Origin: Vitis vinifera
Lineage: Eukaryota > Streptophyta > Magnoliopsida > Vitales > Vitaceae
Direction: 5' to 3'
DNA length: 64,000 bases
Assembly (NCBI RefSeq): GCF_030704535.1
Contig: NC_081820.1
Coordinates: forward strand, 3,364,501-3,428,500
Below are positions 11,383 through 23,285 of the stretch, piece after piece. The notes beneath the pieces were generated by a model. The model was not told where the DNA came from. It did no database searches and saw nothing but the letters and a program-made list of their open reading frames with translations. Every line of letters begins with the position of its first letter. Position 1 is the first letter of the stretch. A program made the position numbers and the translations under genes.

Positions 11383-11511
11383 CTTTACTATGGAAATTTT
11401 ATCGGAAAGGAATGGCATGTTTCTTGTATTTTCTATGGGTGGATATATTATTAGTCTATTACCAAATAACTTTGACTTTTTAAAATCAAATTGATGGCTT
11501 ATGATATGGAA

Positions 11512-11930
11512 ATTTTAAAGTATCTTTGAAAACTATTTTTGAGAATAGTTTTTTATTATTTAAAATATAAAAATAGAAAACATATTTAACAACTAAAAAA
11601 CTGTTTTCTATTAAGAATAAAAAATAAGGTGTTTTCAAATAACATCTTTTAATTGTTTTTAATTATTTTTACTTGTTTTTTGAGAACTGTTTTAAAAATA
11701 ATTATACAAAGATGTAGAATGATTTAAAAAAAAAGCATTAGATATAAAAATTATTTTTAAAACATATTTAAAAATATTAAAAATAAGTTAAAAAAAAATC
11801 AAGTTTTTAAACAGATTTTTGTTCTACAAAATATCAAAGAATGATTGTCAAAAACTATTTTCAAAAACCGTTTTTCATACATACTTTAAAAAACAGTTAT
11901 CAAATAAGACCTTAACTTTTTAATTACTTA
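11512..11930. repeat. AT-rich MITE-like insertion in LTP unit 1
   Basis: This block is absent from the equivalent place in unit 2 (about 14652) and shares long stretches with 47400-47815 (for example AACATCTTTTAATTGTTTT, ATAATTATACAA, CAAAGAATG). The right end is CAGTTATCAAATAAGACCTT. It looks like a non-coding transposon related to the 47.4 kb copy. Confidence 0.6.
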
Positions 11931-11939
11931 TAACATTAA

Positions 11940-12720
11940 AATTTTAGTTTTTAATTAGATTAGCTTATGTTATAAGTTAAAGGAGAGCTTTATTCCAAAA
12001 AAAAAAGTGGTATTTTTCTATCTTCTCTATGAAAAGTTCCCTTTTCTTAAATCATAAGTTGTTTAGCAAAATTATTCAAACTTCTATAAGTCTATCATTG
12101 AACTTCAAAAAAAAAAAAAATGAAAAAGAAAAAGGTGACTTATAAAAACCTAGGCTAAATAGTGCTTTAATATGCAAAATTAAGTTATAGTAATAAATTT
12201 TAAAAATAATATTAATATTATAAAAGTTTTATTAACCATAAGGAATTCGTGATTTATTCAACATGTGGAACTCAAGCTAACTTCCATATTAAGGTTTTTT
12301 CTAAGTTGTTAACTTTTTTTATAAATAAAATTAATTAAATAGATATAAAAGTTTTTATTGAACTTAGAAAAAATTCTTGATTTATCAAAAGTCAATTTAA
12401 ATAGTATACTATTTACATGCATGAAAAAAAAATTATAATAAAAATATGGTGAAACTTTTGTCTTACCAAAAGTAAAGTTAACATGGTGATCATTAAGAAC
12501 ATTGCTTTGATGGAACATTAATTAATAGCTTTTGATCTCAAAACTTGGGACTATTCACTATTGGGCCTAGCTCACTGCTGGTTTTGATGAGTTCCTACTG
12601 GCGAGAGAATTGAGTTTTAGGACATTGGCAAGGGGCGTCAAGCTTTTTTGCTGTATTAGAAAGTAAATGATTTCCATAGTTTGGAGGTGAAAAAAGCAAT
12701 TGGGTGTTCCCATGGTGCTT
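11940..12720. repeat. 3' flank of LTP unit 1 (duplicated block)
   Basis: AT-rich DNA without genes. 11950-12420 matches 14680-15400 in the same orientation (TTTTTAATTAGAT, CAAAAGTCAAT), extending the tandem duplication well beyond the gene. 12250-12420 also matches 38322-38490 in inverted orientation. Short open frames here on the minus strand have no recognisable content. Confidence 0.6.
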
Positions 12721-12779
12721 AAATCTTCATTTTTTCCCCATGAATTCCAAGTGTAGTGTAGAACCATTGAAGAAGCTCA

Positions 12780-13035
12780 CATTCAATTTCGCAGTGAAGA
12801 AGTTATTTAGTTTGAATTGGACTCATCTCTGGCAAGGTCATTGGTTTACATGTATAAAAAAAATGTGGGCAACCTGATAAATCAATAGAAAATTTCAATT
12901 CAATCAATGAAAGAGATGTCATCTCTTGGAATATGATGACCTCGTTCAGGTTATGAAATTCATGGAGATGAGAAAATGTGCAATAGAAATGCCCAACCAG
13001 TGCAATCAAGTCATCCAACTATTGACCAAGTTAGT
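12780..13035 (+). pseudogene. PPR-protein gene fragment, LTP unit 2
   Basis: Second copy of the PPR relic: SLARSLVYMYKK-like text near 12828, then SINERDVISWNMM-like text near 12897-12938, then an out-of-frame MHGDEK-like stretch. Frames differ from unit 1 through small indels. It sits in the same position relative to the LTP gene as the 10310-10582 copy, confirming duplication of the whole block. Confidence 0.6.
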
Positions 13036-13094
13036 TTTTTTATCACTTATTCGAAATCAACTAAGTGGAAATCAACCAAGAAACAATTTCATCA

Positions 13095-13370
13095 AGACTA
13101 AGTTGTTAGAATTTAGTAATTCAAATTCTATTTGGTCTGATCTGAAAAGCTCGTGGTGTGACATATATAATGAAATTATAATTATGAGATTTTTGGGGTA
13201 TATGGTTGACCCAATTTTGTAGTTTGGACTTACTTTGTTAATTACTCTCTCTCTCGTTTTAGGATTATGATGATTATGTTGCTGCCATAGCCACTCACAA
13301 CTCTCTCTTTTTATACTAATATTTTAATATAGTGGATTTTCTTCTCTATCTATGATTTTTCCCATTTAGG
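13095..13370. repeat. Insertion in LTP unit 2, shared with 31.5 kb
   Basis: Relative to unit 1 (about 10675), unit 2 contains roughly 275 extra bases beginning TTGTTAGAATTTAG and ending near TTTTTCCCATTTAGGG. The same sequence, plus 13 bases of LTP-block flank, is found at 31465-31770. It contains a (CT)n stretch and resembles the end of a copia LTR (TGTTAGAA start), but I cannot define termini. Confidence 0.6.
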
Positions 13371-13927
13371 GTTTTTCACGTAAATCTATGTGTTATTATT
13401 TTATTTTATTTTTTTATTACCTTTTCTCTTGCCAAAACTACAGTGGCAAGTTCAAAGTATTACTAGTACATCTTACTGTTCGTCTAACCGAGATGGATTG
13501 AATGCCCAATATTTTTTATTGCTTTCAGGTTCTCTTGTGCAGGGTACATACCAGAAGAGCTCTGATAGATTTTCCTAATAATCTAGTCAAAGCACTCAAT
13601 ACACATAATGAAAAAATAAAGCGAAACGTAAGCATGATCAGTTCCGTCAGAAACCTCACCAAGTCACTGGCTTGGGTCCCATAGAGCATTTATCTTGAAT
13701 TTTGAAACAGAATTAACCACGACCTAGCACATGGACATAAATTTTCCCACAAAGAATACACTTGGAATGTTCTTCAAAGTGATAATGGTAAGAAAATGGC
13801 ATCCTCCACTATGTTGATGGGCTCCAACCAACCCAAAACTAAAAAGGCAATACACATATTGTAAGAAAATGCCATAGACTTTGTGCACAAAGGAATGGAC
13901 ACGGCCACTTGGGTACTCAACTCATTT

Positions 13928-13936
13928 CTATATATT
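13928..13936 (+). promoter_or_regulatory. TATA box of LTP gene
   Basis: CTATATATT lies about 45-50 bases upstream of the ATG at 13980. The upstream in-frame extension (from 13881) crosses this box, so it is not coding. Confidence 0.65.
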
Positions 13937-13979
13937 TCAGCTGCTCCTCAGCAATGTTTTGAACTTGTGGGGAAAAAAA

Positions 13980-14435
13980 ATGATGAGAAGCATGAGGGCG
14001 GTTCTGGTGCTGGTGGCTGCAGTCTTAGTATGCATTTGGGGGAATAATCACATGGCGAGCGCAGACACGAGTCCCAGCGAGTGCAAAGAGGAGAGGAACC
14101 AGCTGGTTAACGCTTGCAGGCCAGTGCTATACTGGCGCAGCCCATCTGCAGACTGCTGCCAGCGCGTTCGAGTGAGCCATGTTGAGTGTGTGTGCCCCTA
14201 CGTCAGTACCAAGACCGCCGCCATCATTGGAGGCCTTGGTGTTCCATACGTGGTTAAGAAAATTGAAGGGTGTGGAAGGACAGTTCCTCGAAAATTCAAG
14301 TGTGGGAGTAAGTTAGCTTTGTTAATATTTTAATTGGAGGCCATTATTGATTAATTGATGATGATGGTTAATTAATGCACTTGTTTGATGTAATTGACTT
14401 GATTATTGGTTTCTGCAGGTATCACCACTCCATGA
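13980..14435 (+). CDS. DIR1-like / non-specific lipid-transfer protein (8-Cys), two exons
   Basis: A small secreted protein of the plant LTP/2S-albumin/bifunctional-inhibitor superfamily. Exon 1 is 13980-14307, the intron 14308-14418 (GTAAGT...GCAG), exon 2 14419-14435, giving 114 residues ending CGSITTP. Residues 1-28 form a signal peptide (MMRSMR then a hydrophobic core, cleavage likely after ASA). The mature chain has the eight-cysteine pattern C35, C46, C59-C60, C70-x-C72, C98, C108, which forms four disulfides around a lipid-binding cavity. The family member closest in my memory is annotated putative lipid-transfer protein DIR1-like; no signalling role can be read from sequence. The start is the first of two ATGs after the TATA box; reading through the intron would give a false C-terminus KLALLIF. 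It is the intact member of a tandem pair with 11227. Confidence 0.88.
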
Positions 14436-15430
14436 GGAAGACACCCTGCTCGCTTTGATATGAATATAGTTTGATCAGTTACCATGTTTAAGTACCGAGT
14501 ATTAGCTACTGTTGCCATGTTTGTGAGTCGAATATCTCCTTGTGCTCCTGTTGTGCTACTATGACTTTACTATGAATAAAACAAGAGTATATTACCAAAT
14601 AACTTTACTTTGACTTTTTAAAATCAAATTTATGGCTTATGATATGGAAATTTTGGCTATTAATGGCTTATGACATGGAAAGTTTAGTTTTTAATTAGAT
14701 ATCTTATAAGTTAAAATAAAGAATTGACATTTTTCTACCTTCTATTATAATTTTCTTTTTCTTTTTTTTCTTTTTAGTCAAACATCTACAAAGCTTTTAT
14801 TGAAATAAGAAAAGTGTATTTTCATACATTCATATGAAAAATCAAAAATCACAAAATAGGAACTTAAGTTTATAAAATACAAATTTCAAATTGTTATTTA
14901 AATTAGTATTTCATATATATATATTTTTTTTGCCAAAGATACTACCTTTTAATAATATAAGTACTACCTTTGAGTATTCTACGTACTACCTTTGAATCGG
15001 TGAGCATATAAAACTTCAATTATTTTTAGATGTTCTTATTTTGTAATTATTTTTATATTAGTGTGCGAAAACTCATTTTTCCTATTGAAATTAAGAAGCC
15101 TAACTTATAAGAACTCAAGCTAAATAATACTTTGATGTGAAAATTAAGTTATAATAATAATTTTTAAAGAATAATATTAATACCATAAAAGTTGTATTAA
15201 AAAATAAAGTTTTTATAAGAAATAACATTTTTTTTCTTTATATATTTCATAGGAATTTTTTTAAGTATATATATATATTTTTTCTAACAAAATTAACCCA
15301 ACATATAAAAAGCTTTTGTGAAGCATAAAAAAGAATTCTTGACTTAACAAAAGTCAATCTAAATAATACTTTAGATTAAGTCATGAAGTATATAAATATG
15401 TTTTATAAAATAAATTAATATCATAAGCTA
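14436..15430. repeat. 3' flank of LTP unit 2
   Basis: 3' UTR-like sequence includes AATAAAAC near 14575, a possible poly(A) signal. 14540-15400 matches the unit 1 flank (11370-12420) with indels. A short local triplication of TACTACCTTT occurs at 14940-14995. No gene seen. Confidence 0.6.
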
Positions 15431-15630
15431 ATTTTTTTTTAAAAAATAACTTAACATAATGAATAAAAATAACTAATTTTTAAATTTTATATAATTAATT
15501 TTTAAAATGTATCTTTCTTCCTTATTTAGGATAGATATATTAATCTAATGATTAAGAGATTTTTTTAATTCATTTTGGTATATAACCTCAAATGCTTGGG
15601 AAAATGTTTGGTTCTAAAAACAAATATTAA

Positions 15631-16303
15631 GGGTCTGTTTGGTTCTTATTTTTAATAACTGTTTTCTGTTCTTGAAAATAAAAAAATACAAAAAAACTAG
15701 TTTGGGGAAGGGGGTGTGTTTTTATTTTTTGTGTTTTTAAAAACCACTTTTTTGATAACAATAAAAAGATATTTTCATTACTTTTTCATTATTCAAAGAA
15801 TAGATTATTTTTTGTGTTTTCTCTTCTTTATTTTTGTGTTTTCTTAGCTGTTTTTTGTATTTCCATAAAGGTGAGCTCCACCCAACTACCACACCCCCAC
15901 CCACAAACCATTTCTTCTTCTTTAAATTATTGAAATTAATATACTTACACATGTTAACAAAGTCATCATTTGTTTAAGCAAATTATAATTGGTGTAAAAA
16001 TTTCAAAATGGTTTTTTTTTAATTTAAGTGAATTGTGCATATGAAAATTATTTATATATTTATAATATCAAGTTAATAGAAGAAAATATTTTATTAATTA
16101 AAAAAAAAACTTTTAAACATGTTTTTTATTTTACTTATTCTAAAAAACCTTTTTATTAATTCAACCAAACAAGTTTTTTTTTTTTTTTGAAAACAAAATC
16201 TGTTTTTCAAAATTCAGTCCTCAAACACATTTTTTATTTTTTCTAAAAACAGAAAAAATTGTTTTCCGAAACAATTTTTTAAAAACAGAAACCAAACGGC
16301 CCC
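15631..16303. mobile_element. Non-coding DNA element with GGGTCTGTTTGG ends
   Basis: Terminal inverted repeats: left GGGTCTGTTTGGTTCT followed by TAATAACTGTTTTCTG; right complement GGGGCCGTTTGGTTTCTG. About 673 bases, AT-rich, no recognisable transposase. Style fits hAT or Harbinger non-autonomous elements; a target duplication is not clear. Confidence 0.6.
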
Positions 16304-18640
16304 AAGTTTCTTAGGGATTTTAAAAACACCAATTATTCTTTAAAACACAAAAAAAATATTTCTTTTTAAAATTCGAGACCACCTGAAATATTTTTGAAGA
16401 TATCTATTGAAAGTTGTCTTAATTACAATTGTGTTTAAAAAAATCAATTTATTATCAAATTCTTCTCTATTTTTTTAAAACTTCGTTCTTTTAAAAATTA
16501 TTTTGTTTTTATTTTTTTCAAAATCAACTTAAAAACAACTGGCTTGCTCAGACATGGCTAAGTGATTGACGTGGTAGGACCTACTTGTTCAAGATTTACA
16601 CGGGGCAAAAGTTGTTGGCAGTTGCCTAGTTGGAAATTTGGAATATGCCTCCACTAGTGTATGGGTGTCAAGTGGGCGGTTTTCGAGTCCTTTGGTCAAT
16701 ATGGGTGCTTGGAAGTTTTACCTATTAATCATTTTCTCTTGACAATAAAATCTAAATTCTTTTCTAACACTCTCATACATATATTTATGGTATGAGAACC
16801 ATTACAAGAGCAACAATTCAGATCAAGATAAAAAGGAAAATTTTATGGTATTAGCTATCCAACTTTAAATTTCAGCCGTTGAAAGCCAGTATGACAAAAT
16901 CCAAATCGTTAAATAAAAACACAAATATATAAAAGTAATATATAAATAAATAGAACAAAGTAACTTAAAACAATAAGATCACATAAGAAGTGCATCAAAT
17001 TTTTGAACGAAGGCAAATGTAGATGATGAATATAATAAAATTTTCTCAAACTTTCTTTATTTTTTTTCTAAGGAAATTAAAAGGAAATTTTCCTCGCATC
17101 TTGTCGTAATATCTAAATATAAATATAAAGAAAATGGTTTTTTTTCCTTAATTAGTACTTTCCATGAGCCATGATTAATCTTAATTCACCATGGATAGTG
17201 TTTTTATTTCTAATTTCCTTTTGTTTTCCTAGATAACCCACTAAGGAAAATATTTTATATTTGTTTTCTTTTATTTTCTTTCTCTAACACTTTTATATTT
17301 AGGAACTAAATACACATACACTTGAAACAAGAATTTATTAATAAGTTTTAAATCAATAACTTAAGTCTAATTTAACATAAAGTCAAATTAGTTCATTTAA
17401 CTACATATTAAGTGAGTGTTTAGTAAACAAACTTAATAAGTTAAAGTGACTTAATAACTTAATTTAAGTCATTAAATAAATTAAGTATGTTTGATAAAAA
17501 AAACTTAATGATATGATTAAAAGTAAAAAATAACTTTAATTAATAAATAAAAACAATTAGTTTATTATTAATTCCATATCTTTATTTTATCTTTTTACTA
17601 TTATTTGTTATAATTACCTACACAATTTCTTTTGATACTCCACGACCTTCATTATCATTTGACATCATTTGCTCTACTTATAATTTATGAGGATAAACAT
17701 ATCAATTTAATAATATAGAATAAATTTTAAATTAATTTTATTAAATAACCTTAATACTTAAAGTAAGAATTAAGTAATAAGTTTTAAGTCAATAACTTGA
17801 GTATAATTTAACTTAAAAGTCATCTTAAGCTATCAACTATCAAACTTTAATCTTTTGCAGCAATTGACATTGACAAACACAATTTCTAAATATAAATATT
17901 TAGAGCAAGTAGAGAAGAATATCCCATAGTAAACAAATCCACAATCCATTTTATTAAGCAGAAAAATGAGTCAATTGCTTTGGTTTTATTTAAGGGCGTG
18001 GTTGTGGCATGAAAAGAAAAAGAACTTATTAAAATGCATAAATATTTAGACATCCATTATATCCTTAATTATACGTACATTTTTCCATAAAATACATCAA
18101 GATACGATGTTCAAGAACAAAAACTTAAAATCAATTGTAAAATGTATTACATGCATATGATATTCCATCTCAATGTCTTTGCTTAGATTAAAAAACTTTA
18201 GATAAAGATTCAATTCTTTGGACGGAATTTTCATGCCCATAAGGGACATTAAAAATAGCTAGTATTAGCATTTGGATTAAAAAAAGGGCACCAAGAATAT
18301 TGCAGCCAAAGATGGATCATTTCTTTAAATATTATAATTTTGTTTTGATGCATGTAGATAATATACTAGTTCTTAATAACAATTATTCATTATGAACATT
18401 TACCATGAGATTAAAAATTTTTATATGGAGAAGAATTAATTCCAATAAATGAAGTAAATGGTTCACTTCTCATATTCGTCAATTAAATATGTAGAACTAC
18501 CAAATTCTCAATTATTATTAAAAAAAATTATTTTTTCTTATTAATATTTATTGAAAATTTCTGCAAATGACGGAGGATAATGGTGATGATAGGGGTTTGA
18601 TTTGGATAACCTTTGTGATCCATATATTCTTATCAAATCT
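16304..18640. other. AT-rich intergenic DNA
   Basis: No gene, RNA or clear transposon recognised. 17340-17520 and 17700-17840 share AAGTTTTAAGTCAATAACTT-like words, suggesting the two ends of another degraded AT-rich repeat. The only GC-richer patch is 16550-16720, with no coding content. Confidence 0.5.
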
Positions 18641-18659
18641 TCACGATGAATGATAAAAA

Positions 18660-19010
18660 GAAAAAAAAAAAAAAAGAGAAAATGAGTTGGAAATTAAACA
18701 TAGTTCAAAAGGTAGAAAATGCAAATTACACCTCGTTAGATATAGAAAAATTTAGAGAATATATATGTGAATTACTTAAGTTAGAAATAATAGGACAAAA
18801 CAACAAACATCAGCTTTTATGGTTAGCAATAGGAACAAAATCAATAGGGGAAATCTAGACTTGTAATTGATCATAAGAGACTTAATGATGATTGACAATA
18901 ACTATTTCGATGGATATAAGATACCTAACAAAAATCACCTGATAAATTGTATACAAAATGCTAAGGTTTGCCATATATTGTTTCTAGTTGGTTCATTTGT
19001 TAACTTACAA
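18660..19010 (+). pseudogene. Endogenous pararetrovirus-like RT fragment
   Basis: The open stretch 18646-18858 includes YTSLDIEKFREYICELL, matching the segment just upstream of the reverse transcriptase core in plant caulimovirids. Directly downstream, in broken frames, come RLVIDHKRLND-like text and IPNK..LIN.IQNAK-like text, the next RT blocks of the same family. Stops and at least one frame change interrupt it. Only about 350 bases remain, with no movement, coat or catalytic YxDD region visible. Gypsy RT is the alternative; the KRLND spacing favours a caulimovirid. It is non-functional. 19010-19380 has no recognisable feature. Confidence 0.5.
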
Positions 19011-19379
19011 ACAGTTCTCTTATTAGATATCTAAAATTGTAAGGGTTGACTCTTAATTCCATTAGTTTCTTAAATTTTTCTAAAAAGACTCTCTTGAGGT
19101 CAATCACAGATTCTTCTCAATCAATCTTAATGAAAGCCTTCAATGAAGCTCATACATTTTGATAGGTTGACAAATTAGGGTATTCCTCATGATGATGTTG
19201 TGAATTGAGTATTTTTATAGTATTTTGCTAGATAATTAAAATTTGGTTGAAGTTGTTTGGTTTCTTTTAACTTGTCTAGAAAATCTAAAATGCTTTTACT
19301 GATATGAGGTTGTAATGCAATTTTTCCTTTTCCTACTCTACAAATGGCCCTCTATATTCATTACCATTATTTGCACATA

Positions 19380-20860
19380 TGTATTTCAGCTTCCTTTTAG
19401 TTTCCCACTCAACTACAATATCAAAGAGCTTGAAAAAAAATTGGATTCTAGTCCTTGTTTTCTTCTTTTTTTTTCCAAAAAATTAATAAGCCCAAGTTTT
19501 TCTCAAATGATCATCAATGAAAGTAAGATAAGAATGAGTACTGTGAAAACTCACAACATCCATATCAATATGGACAAAATTTAAACCATTTGGTTTCCTA
19601 GATGAATAGAAACTTTTAAATACAACCCTGTGTCGTTTACCTATCATACAATAAGTGCATACCTTCAAATCTATAAATTTCAATCTATGAAGATTATGCT
19701 TCTTAGAAAGAATCGACATACCATTCTGACTCAAGCGAACAAGCGTACATACTAAAGTTGAGTGGAAGAATCTTCAACTGTAATTACCTCTCCCATAGGA
19801 TGTAGCCTCTGTCACATAAAGAGAATTACATTTACTTCCTCTAGCTACTACTAAATACCCCTTTATGAGCTTTCATTTTCCTTCACCAAAATGGTTATGA
19901 TAACCCTTGTCATCAAATAAACTAGTTGAAATTAAATTAAGATGAATTTCATTAACATGCCTTACATTGTTCTTCATAAATAATTTATAATTAAGCAATG
20001 TTTATATTTAGATAGATATCTCTCATGCTAGCAATTTTGCACTCAACATCATTCCCTATCCTCGTACAATAAAACTAGCCACTAGTATAAGGAGAAAACA
20101 TCACGAAGCAAAGTGACATGATGCAAAGCATTGAAGTCTATGACCCAATGTGAATCCTAACATGTGAGATTAATTCTACCATCATCACAAACAATATAAA
20201 CATCAATGACAACTACAACTGCAAGACTGACTCCTTTGTTTTCCTTACCTTTTTCTATATTTATTCCCTTCAAGTACTTTATATTAAAACTTCTTGTGTG
20301 TCCTAGTTTGCCACAAATAAATAAAACAAACAAAAAGAGTCTCGCAACCATAAGACAATAAACCAATCAAACACAGAGCATAAATCTCATCACCTAAATT
20401 AATTTCCATTGTATCCAATTGGTTCAATATACCTTGAAAAACATTTAAGTGCTCAAAAGTAGAGGGTTTATCATGATATTTCAAAAAAATAAGGTTTTTT
20501 TGTTTTTATTTATTTATTTATTTATTATTATTATTATTATTAAAAAAAGAAAAGCTTTGTTTTGTGCATTATTCTTTTCACGCGACTCCTGTAGAGTATT
20601 CCACACTTTATAAGCATTAGTTTCATGTGTAACACATTGATATACATTGTAGTGAACCAATTGCCTAATCTTTCCAATTGTCTTTCTATTTAGTTTTACC
20701 CAATCCTTATTAGATGAATTATTTGGTTTGCTACTATCACCTAACAAAGTATCTTCATACTCAAAGCAAATTCTTCATTCATGACTTTCAAATTAAATAA
20801 TTTGTAGCCGTGAGTTTGATCATAGTATTATTATTATTATTACCCAAATCATCCATTTAA
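19380..20860 (-). mobile_element. Ty1/copia remnant, minus strand (copia-2)
   Basis: On the minus strand, gag starts at about 20856 (MDDLGNNNNN then KLTATNY). It continues through 20747-20514 (DWVKLNRKTIGKIRQLV) and 20484-20284 (FEHLNVFQGILNQLDTMEINLG, a UBN2-type gag block) to a degraded zinc knuckle (FICGKLGHTRSFN) near 20330-20280. Then 19734-19483 carries the pre-integrase/integrase start (MSQNGMSILSKK, VCTYCMIGKRHRVVFK, FIDDHLRKTWAY). Protease is unrecognisable, RT and RNase H are missing, no LTRs were found. A TTA/TTTA microsatellite lies at 20505-20545. The AAT repeat at 20825-20845 encodes the Asn run. Confidence 0.75.
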
Positions 20861-21003
20861 TTAGGGTTGAAAAATTCCTCAAATAACTTGGCTCTAACAT
20901 CACTTGTTGAAAAAACTAGCAATCTTAGAACAATTCCTCATAGAAACAAATCTAAACAAAACAAATAAATCATTTTATCCTTTATGCAAGGAACTAGGCA
21001 TAT

Positions 21004-21582
21004 TGTTACAAGATTCTTCAAATGACCCTCATCATGGGCTTATATAAGAGGTGGGAAGCTTCTAGAGACCCTTGGAGACATCTACACTTAGCTACAAAGT
21101 GGAAGAGTATGGAAGCTTCTAGAAAGGGCTAGAGATGTGCATACATCTCTACACTTGGCTAAGAGAGCATTGGAATAGTGTGGGGTGTTCTAGAATCTTC
21201 CAAAGTCATTTTACCCTTGTATATAGACTAGTGTGAGAGCTTCTAGATTATTCTTAAGTTGTAAGGAACCCTCCAAGATTCCAAAGAGTTCCATTGGTGC
21301 CTATAAATAGGTTAAGCCCTTATTTGGCCAAGGCACCTCCCAAAAACCACCCAAGAACCTAACCAACCAAGCAAATGAGTTCTAAAGCACTTGTAAAGCT
21401 TTCTTTGAGCAATAAAAGATTCCATTATTTAAGAGTTGCCTACTATGCCTTCTAAAGCTTCCAAATTGTGAGCATCTTAGCCTAGCAAGCTAAGTATTGG
21501 GAGTAAGGCCGACTTAGCAAGATCAAGTATCTTGACTTGTCTAAGTGCTGCACAAGCTTAGGAAAAGATTAAGTTTGTGACA
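21004..21582 (+). repeat. 5' LTR of the gag-chromodomain gypsy element
   Basis: 579 bases, with TGT...ACA ends. It contains CTATAAATAGG at about 21301-21311, a likely TATA box. The motif AAGCTTCTAGA recurs three or more times. Its first 85 bases match 23286-23373. Confidence 0.82.
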
Positions 21583-21627
21583 ATTGGTATTAGAGCGCGG
21601 CTATGAAGCGGGCATAGTAAAGGAAGC

Positions 21628-22830
21628 ATGTTGGGCTCCAACGTGGAGGAGACTAGCGAACAACCTCGAGGGAGGGAGGTCGACCCTACTGCACAGGGCA
21701 GGGGCAGGAAGGATAAATCTCGTGATGCCATAGCTAACATGGAGGCAAGGCTAGCTAAGGTGGAGCTAGCCATGGCAGACACCCAGGAAGGGGTGGACGT
21801 GATTGAACTAGGTATGGAGAAGGGCTTAGAGGATTTAAGGGACCAGATCCAAGACCTTTGTGAGGGGGTGCTAGGCTCACAAGTTTAGTCGATGTCACAC
21901 ACAAGGAGTTCATGTCCTTCCAAGACAAGGTCATGAACATGTTCGCTAGTATGGAGTCAAGGGTGGAGGCCTTGGCTGCATGCATGGAGGCCCGAGACCA
22001 AGAGGTTCGACAAGAGCTGGCTCTACAAGACTGTCATATCAACATGAGTCATGACCACTCATAAGGCACCAAGGGTGGAGGTGCCCAAGCCACACATGTT
22101 CAATGGAAAGAGGGATGCTAAGGATCTGGACAACTTCTTATCGCACATGGAGCGCCACTTTGAGGCTATCGCACTAAAAAATGAAGCGATCAAGGTATGT
22201 ACCACGACCCTTAACCTCACCGATAATGCTATTCTATGGTGGCGTCAAAGGTTCGACGATATGGAGAAAGACATTTTCACCATAGAGACGTGAGAAGACT
22301 TAAGAGGAGATTAAGAGGCAATTCTACCCCTAGGATGTGGCTTACCTAACTAGGAAAAACATGAGGCATCTCAAGCACACAGGCTCGATATGCCACTATG
22401 TCAAGAAATTCTCTTCACTCATGCTGAGATTCTTGAGATTCCTGACATGACTGAGGAGGAGTTGCTATTCAACTTCATGGATAACCTTCAAGGGTGGGTC
22501 GAGAAAGAATTAAAGTGTCGAGGTGTTCAAGACTTAGCCACTGCTATGGTAATAGAAAAGTCTTTAATAGATTACAAAAGGGAAGACTCCTCCAAGGTTG
22601 AGTATTTGGAGGATAGCCACACCACGGGTGGGGGAAACGAGGTTTCAAGGGACCACAATACTCCTAGATTGGGATTAGGTAAGACGCCTAACGTCCAGGA
22701 AGGAAGGGGTAAGGTGGAAAAGAAGGAGTTTACTCCTAAAATGAAATGCTTCCTGTGTGACGGTCCACATTGGGCACAGGATTGTCCAAAGAGGGAGACG
22801 CTTAGTGCCATGATCGAGGAGAGGGAATAA
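21628..22830 (+). pseudogene. Gypsy gag (broken frames)
   Basis: Gag of the chromodomain gypsy element. 21628-21888 encodes a Lys/Glu-rich coiled-coil-like start (ANMEARLAKVELAM). After a frame change, 22051-22293 has the gag core (PKPHMFNGKRDAKDLDNFL, AILWWRQRF). A stop at 22291 and a frameshift precede 22390-22830 (MTEEELLFNFMDNLQGW, AMVIEKSLIDYKRED). That part ends with a zinc knuckle CFLCDGPHWAQDC: CX2CX3HX4C, one residue shorter than standard CCHC. At least three lesions make it non-functional, though the text is far better preserved than in most other elements in this window, suggesting a younger insertion. Confidence 0.82.
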
Positions 22831-23084
22831 GAAGACGAAGTACATATGAACTCGATGCAGCTGCTAGGTGCCCTCCAAGTCAACCTAAAGCCTAGTACGC
22901 CTAAGACCTCCTTATTATCAGGGGTGCAAGTAAAGGAGGGAAAAGGGGAGTGAGCTGAGGTAGCCCACACACACATGGACAAGGTCACCAAGGGAAAAGT
23001 GAACTCAATGGGCAAGAGGGAACAACACTCTAAGTATCGAAAGTGTAGGGGTCTACATCCATCCTAGGCTTCATGGGAGAAGGA

Positions 23085-23240
23085 GGTGAAGAATGTCCTG
23101 GTTGAACGGGTCACCAGGAGATAAGGGATCCCTCCTATGATAGAGTATCTAGTTCGATGGAAATGACTACCTAAGAGGCAGGTAAGCTGGGAACATGCGG
23201 ATGCTTTGAGAAGGTTTTGGAAACACATTGAGAGATTTCA
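23085..23240 (+). pseudogene. Chromodomain-like C-terminal remnant
   Basis: The frame reads LVERVTRR then IEYLVRWK then VSWEHADALRRFWKHIERF. The YLVRWK..P...SWE pattern is the chromodomain found at the end of chromovirus integrases, thought to guide integration by binding histone marks. A TAA interrupts RR/G and a TGA follows RWK. Here it follows gag after about 250 bases of linker instead of an integrase. Confidence 0.75.
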
Positions 23241-23285
23241 AATAGAGACAATGACGAGGACGTCGACGGCATGGGTGGGGGAAAG

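Noticed and set aside
13881-13979. Upstream extension of the LTP frame from 13881
   Set aside because: It crosses the TATA box; the paralogue at 49768 is not conserved there; the signal peptide begins at 13980.
22572-23015. 147-codon minus-strand frame over the gypsy gag
   Set aside because: Antisense to a recognisable gag with zinc knuckle; no family content.
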